This document shows, one piece after another, positions 26,637 through 33,697 of a stretch of 37,926 nt of DNA. Under the pieces are notes generated by a model. That model did not search any database, was not told the DNA's origin, and worked only from the letters and a program-made list of their open reading frames with translations. This stretch comes from Deltaproteobacteria bacterium (GTDB lineage: Bacteria > Desulfobacterota > Desulfuromonadia > Desulfuromonadales > Geopsychrobacteraceae). The stretch's first letter is position 1; every line of letters starts with the position of its first letter. The position numbers were made by a program, and so were the translations under genes. The stretch lies in assembly GCA_024279255.1 (NCBI GenBank), contig JAJRRT010000043.1, positions 1-37,926 on the forward strand, given 5' to 3'.

Positions 26637-26690
26637 TCAAATTACGACGACAACGACTAGCAGGTTTGTGTTTAAAATAGTTCGAAACAT
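26637..26690 (-). CDS. ilv leader peptide MFRTILNTNLLVVVVVI
   Basis: A 17-codon reading frame, too short for most gene finders. AAGGAG lies 9 bases upstream of its ATG. It reads Met-Phe-Arg-Thr-Ile-Leu-Asn-Thr-Asn-Leu-Leu-Val-Val-Val-Val-Val-Ile-stop. Leu, Val and Ile are the three end products of the pathway that starts with acetolactate synthase, exactly the control codons expected in an ilv attenuator. The Val run lies in the first arm of a leader stem, and the stop codon lies in its loop/second-arm junction. Ribosome stalling at these codons when charged tRNA is scarce would allow the antiterminator and ilvB transcription. Confidence 0.85.
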   Translation of the reverse strand: MFRTILNTNLLVVVVVI

Positions 26691-26712
26691 ATATTCTAAC
26701 TCCTTAAACTGA

Positions 26713-26742
26713 ACCTTATCCGAGCAAGATGAATACTGTCAA
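26713..26742 (-). promoter_or_regulatory. Putative promoter of the ilvB leader
   Basis: Minus strand: perfect -35 TTGACA (26742-26737), 18-base spacer and TAAGGT (26718-26713) as a weak -10. It is correctly placed to transcribe the leader peptide that begins at 26690. Confidence 0.5.
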
Positions 26743-26908
26743 CAGAAATTATCGCCTTTTTAGTCAACAATTGGTCTGACCAGAATAATGATTCAAAGTT
26801 CGAACAGTTCAAGCATAGGTTCGAGCACAAATTTGCCAATTTCTTGTCATATACTATACGATATAGGTCTTGATTTATTTATGCTATCTGCTTTAGCCGA
26901 GGGAAACT

Positions 26909-28006
26909 ATGGACATCCAGTTTGAGCCGCTGCAGAAAAGACGTCTGGACCAGGCCAAATGGGCCTACACAACCCGGCGAATTAATCGTGATCAAAATTT
27001 CCAACTCCTTGGTGGCACTCTCATCCCCAAAGCCGGGGATCTTGTCCTGGCCCGCGTCGACGAACTGGGTCAACACCAGCGCCTTGAGCTAGTCACCAGC
27101 CGCCGCGCCAGCCTCTATGAAGAGGATGAAATCGTGGTGGTCTACGGCAACCGCTACGCACCAGACCAGTTCGAGGGGATCGTTCCCGACCATCTTGAAC
27201 CTTGTCGCTTGGTCGCAGCAGGCGGGGTCGCGGCACGACTGCTAAATCGACATGATCGGGTTAAGACTGCAACACGCATCACCCCCTTGGGCCTGCTAGC
27301 CGATGACAAGGGCTACCGTATCAATCTCAGCTCTGCGCGTCTGCCTAAAGCTGAACAGATTGACCACAAACCATTGGTGTTAGTGGTTGCCGGGACATCT
27401 ATGAATTCAGGCAAGACCACAGCCTGCGCCAACCTGGTCAAAGGCTTTGTCCGGCAGGGGATCAAGGTTGCGGCGGCCAAATTCACCGGCACGGGCGCTG
27501 GCGCAGATTATCGCGCGCTGGTCGATGCCGGAGCTGACCCGGTATTTGACTTTGTCGACGCAGGCTATGTATCAACCTACCGGGTCCATCGGGATGTCTT
27601 ACTCGATATCGTCATGACGCTTGGTGCCGAGATGAGCTCAAATAAACCGGATGTCATTGTGATAGAGGTAGCCGACGGCCTACTGCAACGCGAAACAGCC
27701 AGACTCTTTGCGATCCCCGAATTTACTGACTGGATCGACGGTGTTGTCTTTGCCGCCAATGATGCTTTAGGTGCACAAGCCGGTGTCTCATGGCTGAGTG
27801 CACGCCAACTCCCCGTATTTGCCATCACTGGTGTCCTGACAGCCTCCCCCCTGGCACAGCGTGAAGCGCATGACATCTGTGGCCTGCCGGTCTATCACAC
27901 TAATGCTCTTGCTCAAAAGAGCGTTTCCAGCTACGTCTACAGTTGCCTTAAGTTCCGAAGTCAGAAGCAAAGCATCTCCAACCCTGTCCGCGAGGAGGTT
28001 GGATGA
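26909..28006 (+). CDS. P-loop protein with unknown N-terminal domain (DUF1611/MobB-like)
   Basis: 365 aa. Residues 1-150 are a strand-rich domain without a family I can name (DLVLARVDELGQHQRLELVTSRRASLY). From 155 there is a P-loop NTPase: Walker A GTSMNSGKTT (162-171), then KFTGTGAGADYRALVDAGADPVFDFVDAGYVSTY and a Walker B-like VIVIEVADGLLQRET. The Walker A and VxxAKFTGTG pattern recall DUF1611 and MobB-type proteins that modify small molecules or carry nucleotide-derived cofactors. GAGGGAAACT precedes the ATG. It overlaps the ABC gene by ATGA, and ABC overlaps the hydrolase by ATGA, so the three are surely one operon. A biosynthesis plus export pathway is plausible, not proven. Confidence 0.75.
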   Translation: MDIQFEPLQKRRLDQAKWAYTTRRINRDQNFQLLGGTLIPKAGDLVLARVDELGQHQRLELVTSRRASLYEEDEIVVVYGNRYAPDQFEGIVPDHLEPCRLVAAGGVAARLLNRHDRVKTATRITPLGLLADDKGYRINLSSARLPKAEQIDHKPLVLVVAGTSMNSGKTTACANLVKGFVRQGIKVAAAKFTGTGAGADYRALVDAGADPVFDFVDAGYVSTYRVHRDVLLDIVMTLGAEMSSNKPDVIVIEVADGLLQRETARLFAIPEFTDWIDGVVFAANDALGAQAGVSWLSARQLPVFAITGVLTASPLAQREAHDICGLPVYHTNALAQKSVSSYVYSCLKFRSQKQSISNPVREEVG

Positions 28007-29739
28007 TTCAACTGCCAGCCATTTTTGCCGGAGACAGACGCTGGCTGATGCTACGCCTGATTGTCAATGGCTCTCTACAAGCCTTGATGCTAATCGGCTC
28101 TATGTTTCTTGTACGCTTCGCCTTTAACGTCATGCTCAATCCGGAATTCAACGATTCAGAGGTGAACATGTTCGACCTGCGTGAAGTTTGGCAGGTTGCC
28201 CTGTTTGCCACCGGTCTGCTTGGCTGCACTGGCTTCGCCGCCTGCCTGCGCTACGTTGAAAGGGTCGATGCAGAACGCCTGGGCCAGGAATATATTCACC
28301 GGGTCCGCCTCACCATCTTCGACCGCATGACCCATTTCGCCCCGCGCGCACTTGGCCAGCGCAGTACCGGCGCCTCGATGCTGAGGTTTGTCGGTGATCT
28401 TTCGGCAATACGCCGTTGGGTCAGTCTGGGCCTGGCACGCATCGTTGTCTCGATTATCGTTACCAGCATTGCTATCGTAGTTCTCGCCTATCTTGATCCC
28501 TATTTAGCCCTGGGTTCCATGCTCATTCTCTCGCTGGGACTCCTATGGAGCCTGACGATGGGTCCAAAGATACACCGGGTAATGAGTGAAACCCGCAGGC
28601 TTCGCGGCCGGCTGGCGAGTAATATCAACGAAAAAATCCGCGCCTTTGCCGTGATTCAGGTCTTTAATCAACAGAAACGGGAGCGGCGGCGCTTCCGCAA
28701 ACATAGCGGGCAACTACACCTGGCAATGATTGATCGAGCGCGAGCCACGGCAGGGATGCGAATCATCAACGAAGGAGCTACTGCCCTGTCGATGGCAGCT
28801 ATCCTTGCGTTCGGTGCCTTCGAAGTTTTCCACAATCGGACCAGTGCGGGAAATGTTGTGGCTGCTATGGCAGTCGTCGGCTTTCTCTCTAATGCATTTA
28901 GAGATCTTAGCCGGGTCCATGAATACCTGCAAAACTTTCGCGTTTCCCACCTTAAAATTCTGCAATTCATGCAGACCAAGCCCTTGCGAGGCCGCTCTGC
29001 AAAGCTTCCATCTCTGCAAATCACCCAAGGTGAGATAACACTGGAGAATCTCTGCATCAAGAGCGCATTAAAGAATATCTCGGGGACCATTCGCGGCGGT
29101 GCTAAGCTAGGCCTGATCGGTGACAATGGCGCAGGCAAGTCGACGCTCCTGCAGCTCATCGCCCGCTTGGTCGACCCCAGCGATGGCCGAATCCTCATTG
29201 ATGACCAAGATATCTCACAGTGCAACCTGACATCAGTTAGACAAGCAATCGGCATCGTCAGCCCCGACCTGCCCCTGCTTAAAGGATCGATCCGCTACAA
29301 TCTGCGCTATCGTGCGCCGGACGCTGCCGAGACAGAACTGGATCAGGTTAAAAAGCTATGCGGACTCGATGAATTATTGAGTCAGCTACCGGGAGGAGAA
29401 GAGTTTCGCCTGCACGAAGGAGGAGAGAATCTCTCCCTCGGGCAGAGACATAAACTGGCCCTTGCCCGTGCCCTGCTGGGCCAACCGGCAATTTTGATTG
29501 TCGATGAAATTGATGCGAACCTGGATGGGCATGCCGCGCTGGTGCTGGAGAATGTACTGAAGAGTTTCACCGGTACAGTTTTACTGGTAAGTCGGTCACC
29601 AGAGCGTCTGGCGCTGACGGATACCCTCTGGCGCCTGAACGCAGGGGAATTGGTCTCGATCGAAGAACACAACAACCAAAGCCCTCCCCTACAAGGAACC
29701 GCTGAAAGACCAAATGACTGCCAAGGAGCCCGCTCATGA
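28003..29739 (+). CDS. ABC exporter half-transporter with degenerate Q- and H-loops
   Basis: 578 aa: six-helix transmembrane domain (about 10-310) then nucleotide-binding domain (about 340-560), so a fused half-exporter that works as a dimer. Walker A GDNGAGKST (373-381), signature LSLGQ (477-481, LSGGQ in most), Walker B ILIVDE with Asp501 and catalytic Glu502, and D-loop follow the family. Two canonical residues are missing: the Q-loop reads IGIVSPD (Pro421 for Gln) and the H-loop VLLVSRSPERL (Arg531 for His). So ATP turnover may be altered. The substrate is unknown; the genomic context points to a product of the P-loop and hydrolase genes. Translationally coupled to both. Confidence 0.88.
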   Translation: MIQLPAIFAGDRRWLMLRLIVNGSLQALMLIGSMFLVRFAFNVMLNPEFNDSEVNMFDLREVWQVALFATGLLGCTGFAACLRYVERVDAERLGQEYIHRVRLTIFDRMTHFAPRALGQRSTGASMLRFVGDLSAIRRWVSLGLARIVVSIIVTSIAIVVLAYLDPYLALGSMLILSLGLLWSLTMGPKIHRVMSETRRLRGRLASNINEKIRAFAVIQVFNQQKRERRRFRKHSGQLHLAMIDRARATAGMRIINEGATALSMAAILAFGAFEVFHNRTSAGNVVAAMAVVGFLSNAFRDLSRVHEYLQNFRVSHLKILQFMQTKPLRGRSAKLPSLQITQGEITLENLCIKSALKNISGTIRGGAKLGLIGDNGAGKSTLLQLIARLVDPSDGRILIDDQDISQCNLTSVRQAIGIVSPDLPLLKGSIRYNLRYRAPDAAETELDQVKKLCGLDELLSQLPGGEEFRLHEGGENLSLGQRHKLALARALLGQPAILIVDEIDANLDGHAALVLENVLKSFTGTVLLVSRSPERLALTDTLWRLNAGELVSIEEHNNQSPPLQGTAERPNDCQGARS

Positions 29740-30542
29740 CCGACACACCGCAACCGGGCAAAATACATTGCCGCACGATTGAGGGCATGTCACAGACAAA
29801 TTATTTCGTCTACATCCCGAGCGAAACAACCGATCAAAGGCGAATTTTCTATACTGTCCATGGCATTTCACGCAATGCGGAAGAGCATATCCACGGGTTT
29901 ATTGCTCAGGCCGAAAGATATGGCGCGATTATCGTCGCCCCGTTATTTCTTAAGGAGAATTTCCCGCACTACCAGCAACTCGGGAGTTCAGCAACCCTGG
30001 AGCGAGCCGACATGGCGTTTGACCATGTCCTGCAAGACGTTCACGAATGGCTTAAGATCCCCCCCTCTCCGATGCACATGTTCGGTTTTTCAGGGGGGGG
30101 CCAGTTCCTGCACCGCTATGCGATGTTCAACCCGAAGCGTGTCGCCCGCATGGTCCTTGCGGCACCGGGATGGTACACCTTTCCCGATCCGGGTCAAAAA
30201 TATCCCTATGGGATTAAATCAACGCTGGAATGGCCAAACTTGAAATTTTCTATGGAAAAATTTTTGCAGATTCCAACCTTGGTACTAACCGGAGATGAAG
30301 ATGACCAACGTGACAAAGATCTTAACAAAACGCGTAAAATTGATTGTTTTCAAGGGTTAAATCGCATCGAAAGGGCCGAAAGATGGACAGCAGCAGCACG
30401 AGCTCTGGGACGGGCATACAATATTCCCACCGACTTCAAAATGGAAAGCATTCCAAACGCCAGCCACGCTTATGAAAGCTATCTGGCACACCCCCCCTTT
30501 GCTCAACAAATCTTCGATTTTCTATTTGAGGCTCAAAACTGA
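29736..30542 (+). CDS. Alpha/beta hydrolase (esterase-like)
   Basis: 268 aa. Alpha/beta hydrolase with nucleophile elbow GFSGGG (Ser119) as in poly-hydroxyalkanoate depolymerase and esterase-like families; the late acid lies in LTGDEDDQRD and the His in NASHAYE. Oxyanion region TVHGISRNAEEH. No signal peptide, so it is cytoplasmic. Substrate unknown. It closes the three-gene operon (ATGA overlap with the ABC gene), suggesting that it makes, trims or activates the exported substance. A run of seven G at about 30093 is a possible sequencing weak spot. Its stop codon is in the left arm of the 236-bp inverted-repeat element. Confidence 0.85.
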   Translation: MTDTPQPGKIHCRTIEGMSQTNYFVYIPSETTDQRRIFYTVHGISRNAEEHIHGFIAQAERYGAIIVAPLFLKENFPHYQQLGSSATLERADMAFDHVLQDVHEWLKIPPSPMHMFGFSGGGQFLHRYAMFNPKRVARMVLAAPGWYTFPDPGQKYPYGIKSTLEWPNLKFSMEKFLQIPTLVLTGDEDDQRDKDLNKTRKIDCFQGLNRIERAERWTAAARALGRAYNIPTDFKMESIPNASHAYESYLAHPPFAQQIFDFLFEAQN

Positions 30543-30774
30543 AGAAGCCCACCCGCACAGGAAGAAGACTGTCAAACTATACGAGCTGAAGCAAAAAATT
30601 GGATGATTGAGAGCAGATTTTAGCTCGTTTTCTGGTTATTTACCGCGCCAGCTACGTTGTGTTTTGTCCCTGTATAGCTACGGCGAGGTAACGTAACGCA
30701 CGCCTTGCAGACACGCCGAATCCCTGCGCAATCTTACGAATGCTTATGAAATACAGGGCTCTAGGCTTCTTCAG
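30539..30774. repeat. 236-bp noncoding element with 11-bp inverted repeats (MITE-like)
   Basis: Bounded by CTGAAGAAGCC (30539-30549) and GGCTTCTTCAG (30764-30774), perfect inverse copies. A second perfect pair, CCCTGTAT (30668-30675) and ATACAGGG (30751-30758), lies inside. There is no gene inside. The left arm contains the stop codon of the hydrolase; the right arm ends 19 bases before the stop of the convergent gene. This arrangement fits a MITE or a REP-like repeat, and not a simple terminator. No clear target duplication is seen. Confidence 0.55.
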
Positions 30775-30793
30775 AATTCACTGATACTGGGAA

Positions 30794-31564
30794 TCAGAGA
30801 TGTTTCCCATCCTTGAAGTTTCGGTAGGAGACACTGTGCTGGTGCCGTCCGTTTTTTCTGACGATATATTTTTTGTACTTGTCGCCTTCTTTAACGATGA
30901 TCCGGCACTTTACCGCCATATCTTCCATTTGCAGACAAATACGACCTCGTTGTGTCACTCGCCAGGTCCCAAAACGTCTATCTCCGCCACGTAACTGCTC
31001 AACACGACCATCCTTGTCGTAATAGGAGTGACTGACACGCCCTTTTTTTGCGGTTACTGATTCAACCGTCTTGCCAGAGAACAACGCCACAACCTCTCTT
31101 TTATCAAGGGTCCCAGGTGGCAGAAGGGGCGACTCTGAGAGACGCTCCAAAGCTTTTCCTTTCTGGAAGCTGACATAAGTCAGCTCGTGTTTGTGGTTAC
31201 CATCAAGTTTCACGACGTATTGTCGATATTCGCTGCCTTTTTTCACGATAACCCGACAATCGCGCTTGGCGTCTTTCAGGTTAATACATAATCGATCATC
31301 CTTACGGATCTTCCATTTCCCGTACTTCAACCGTCCTTTTTCCGCCAGTTCAACCTTGCCATTGGTTGCAAAATAGATAACCATTTTCTGTCTCTTGCCA
31401 TCAACTGACCTGGCGACCACGGTTTGACCGGAGAACTTTGCCTTGAGCTGCTTGACCGTCATGATCGATTCAAGCAAAGGCACTTCTGGCTTAATGGCAA
31501 CCGAGAATCCCGGCACGACACTGAGAAACAGCAACAGGTAAAATGCTTTCAACCATTTGCGCAT
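30794..31564 (-). CDS. Secreted protein with two DUF995-like repeats
   Basis: 256 aa. ATG 31564 (MRKWLKAFYLL) is chosen because AAAGG lies about 7 bases upstream; the GTG at 31582 is an alternative. Signal peptide about 1-25 (ends FSVA). The rest is two copies of one domain of about 95 residues: KAKFSGQTVVARSVDGKRQ...GKWKIRKDDRLCINLKDAKRDCRVIVKKGSEYRQYVV and VALFSGKTVESVTAKKGRV...GTWRVTQRGRICLQMEDMAVKCRIIVKEGDKYKKYIV. The pattern SGKTV, G-x-W, LC and CR is that of DUF995-like beta-barrel domains. Each repeat has two Cys that may form a disulfide. Basic protein, periplasmic. Function unknown. Confidence 0.75.
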   Translation of the reverse strand: MRKWLKAFYLLLFLSVVPGFSVAIKPEVPLLESIMTVKQLKAKFSGQTVVARSVDGKRQKMVIYFATNGKVELAEKGRLKYGKWKIRKDDRLCINLKDAKRDCRVIVKKGSEYRQYVVKLDGNHKHELTYVSFQKGKALERLSESPLLPPGTLDKREVVALFSGKTVESVTAKKGRVSHSYYDKDGRVEQLRGGDRRFGTWRVTQRGRICLQMEDMAVKCRIIVKEGDKYKKYIVRKNGRHQHSVSYRNFKDGKHL

Positions 31565-31697
31565 CCGAAAACCTTTCTTCACTTATATCTCTGGAGATGG
31601 GGGGACATTCCAAACCTAAGTCAGGCCAACCCCAAAAAGAGACAAAAACAATTCAGTAAGAACCATAACACCCACACTACAAAAAAGAGAACCTGGA

Positions 31698-32405
31698 TCA
31701 GTGCAGAACCAATTGACAAAAGCGCTGCAACACCAAACCGGAGTCAGCTAGCGGCTCAACCTTTTCGAGCAGAGCGTTCATTGCAGCATCTGTCTTCAAG
31801 CGAGGACGCTGATATTCTATATAGGCCTGCATGATCCGCTGATTGAATTCAGGATGAAACTGTACCCCCCAGGCCGCAGGAGCAAAGCGGACCGCATGAT
31901 GAGTTTCAAAGCGATTACCGCCGTAAACGAAAGCAGCTGGAGGTAAGAATTGAATACTTTGCAGATGAGAGGCATAAGCTGAAAACTTCTGCGGTAAAAC
32001 CGAAAAGAGCGGCTCATCTTGCGCAGCTGCGGCCAGCTCAATTTCAACCTGTCCCAGCTCGAGGCCGCCAGCATGATCAGTAACAACCCCGCCCAGAGCA
32101 TATGCCAGCAACTGGTGCCCATAGCAGATGCCGAGCACCGGCAAGCTCTGGCCAACCGCGTTGCGCAACAGTTGCGCCCAAAGTTCAACCTGCGGGCCAC
32201 CATCTGACACCATTGAATGTGAACCGGTCACAATAATAGCGGAGATACGTTCAAACACAGGGAATGGTTTGGCCAGCCCATCGGCAACCACAAAGAGTCC
32301 CGGAGCTTCCCCTGTGGCAGCAATAATCCAATCATCAAAATCACCGAATTCGTGTGTTATGCCACTGAAAGTACTCCCTGTCTTCAGGATCATAATTGGT
32401 TTCAT
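31698..32405 (-). CDS. Class I glutamine amidotransferase
   Basis: 235 aa, stand-alone GATase domain. The catalytic triad is clear: Cys94 in LGICYGHQLLA, His184 and Glu186 in VQFHPEF. SHSMVSDGGPQVELWAQLL is typical of the GMP-synthase-like group (annotated often as glutamine amidotransferase or GMP synthase-like). It would supply ammonia to an unidentified synthase, or hydrolyse gamma-glutamyl compounds. It begins 36 bases after the NapH-like gene stop, so these two form a transcript. Confidence 0.9.
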   Translation of the reverse strand: MKPIMILKTGSTFSGITHEFGDFDDWIIAATGEAPGLFVVADGLAKPFPVFERISAIIVTGSHSMVSDGGPQVELWAQLLRNAVGQSLPVLGICYGHQLLAYALGGVVTDHAGGLELGQVEIELAAAAQDEPLFSVLPQKFSAYASHLQSIQFLPPAAFVYGGNRFETHHAVRFAPAAWGVQFHPEFNQRIMQAYIEYQRPRLKTDAAMNALLEKVEPLADSGLVLQRFCQLVLH

Positions 32406-32441
32406 AGCACCATCATAACCGCTGGGTCAGCCGCAGTACAA

Positions 32442-33461
32442 TCAATGACTCAGCAACGGGATCAAAGGAATCAAGCGTTGATAATCTGTATAGGTCAGCG
32501 AGGTCTGCCAATGCCCACCCAGCATGCCTGTAAGCACTCCAATGCTGAATATGGACAGCACTGACAAAGGAAATAACCATTTAGGCAAGGGCTTGCTTAG
32601 CACAGCCATAGCGAGAGCCCCGGGTTGAGGACAATTCTCGACACAGGTCAGGCAACCGGTGCACTCAGGAGAAATAATCTGACTCTTCGTCGCAACCGGC
32701 AGTCGCGACGGACAGACCTGACTACAACTGCCACAATCGATACAGACCTGAGAATCGCGACGAATTCGAGACGGACTAAAAACCGACAGTACGCCAAGAA
32801 GCGCTCCGTAAGGGCAGAGATAACGACACCAGGGATTGCGGATAAACAGCGATAGAATAAGGACGACAACAATTGTCAGGAGAGGAATCCCGGCAAGGCC
32901 ACTAAAAAAATGCAGCATTTTGATATCGGACATTGCCCAGTAAGGTGCCGCCAGGAAACCCTTAATCGCGACAGCCGGCATATCGATCAAAATCAACTTA
33001 ACGAAAAAGATAAGGAGCAGATATTTTAAACTCTGCAGCAAACGATCTAACCAGCTCCATGGGTGCCAAAGACGACCAAAAACCTTCCGCCCCAGTTTCC
33101 ACATCAACTCTTCGATGGTGCCGACCGGACAGAGCCAGGAGCAAAAAGACTTACGCGTCAACCCAGCCATAGCAACGAAGGTCAGAAACAAGACCAGAGC
33201 CGCCGGATGTACCGCATCAACCTGCCCGTTAATCAGCCAGTTTTTCAGACTAACCAGCGCCCCAATCGGCAAAAAGGCTTCAACACCCGGATATCGGGAA
33301 TAGTAAGTGGCACTACCACCCGATTCAAAATGACGAACAAATAGGCCAAGTTGAATACCGAGCAATGCGCACCACAAAAGCATGCCCCATTGCACAATTA
33401 GCCGAAAACGCAGCACAGGAGTTTGCCCAGCCAGATATTGATAAAATTTATTTTTCTGCAT
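32442..33461 (-). CDS. NapH-like ferredoxin membrane protein
   Basis: 339 aa. Membrane protein with several helices (LIVQWGMLLWCALLGIQLGLF, AALVLFLTFVAMAGL, LLLIFFVKLILI, LLTIVVVLILSLF) and the two cysteine motifs of the NapH/RdxA/CcoG group: CSWLCPVG and CRYLCPYG. Near the C-terminus are two 4Fe-4S binding motifs, CIDCGSCSQVCP and CTGCLTCVENCP. Such proteins pass electrons between the quinone pool and periplasmic or cytoplasmic redox proteins. It is placed 237 bases downstream of the cytochrome/barrel operon but behind a terminator. No NapG/NapA genes are seen. Its partner may be a periplasmic redox protein outside the window. Confidence 0.85.
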   Translation of the reverse strand: MQKNKFYQYLAGQTPVLRFRLIVQWGMLLWCALLGIQLGLFVRHFESGGSATYYSRYPGVEAFLPIGALVSLKNWLINGQVDAVHPAALVLFLTFVAMAGLTRKSFCSWLCPVGTIEELMWKLGRKVFGRLWHPWSWLDRLLQSLKYLLLIFFVKLILIDMPAVAIKGFLAAPYWAMSDIKMLHFFSGLAGIPLLTIVVVLILSLFIRNPWCRYLCPYGALLGVLSVFSPSRIRRDSQVCIDCGSCSQVCPSRLPVATKSQIISPECTGCLTCVENCPQPGALAMAVLSKPLPKWLFPLSVLSIFSIGVLTGMLGGHWQTSLTYTDYQRLIPLIPLLSH

Positions 33462-33570
33462 GCTCGGCAGTGTCCCTCAATCTGATATTGCACGCCATGA
33501 CTTGAGTCAAAATATCAGCCGGAGTTTAATTGAGCTCAAATCATTTAACCACCGCCATATGCAGAGCACG

Positions 33571-33607
33571 AAAAAAGGGTCTGAAAATTTATTTCCCAGA
33601 CCCTTTT
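33571..33607 (-). terminator. Terminator of the cytochrome/barrel operon
   Basis: AAAAGGGTCTG (33573-33583) and CAGACCCTTTT (33597-33607) form a perfect 11-bp stem; on the minus strand six T follow. It closes the operon of the barrel protein before the NapH-like gene. Confidence 0.88.
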
Positions 33608-33697
33608 GACGTCAAACGAGCGACAGCCGTCGCATCATTTGTCAGCAGAAGAAGCATCCCCTGTCCACTATATATCTAAATGCTGTGCTGAATTTTC

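Noticed and set aside
26495..26690. T-box riboswitch upstream of ilvB
   Set aside because: No T-box sequence or specifier stem was seen; the leader peptide and alternative stems explain the region better.
26799..26826. tRNA T-arm-like GTTCGAG sequence
   Set aside because: No cloverleaf can be formed around it; the motif is short and repeated as an operator-like pattern.
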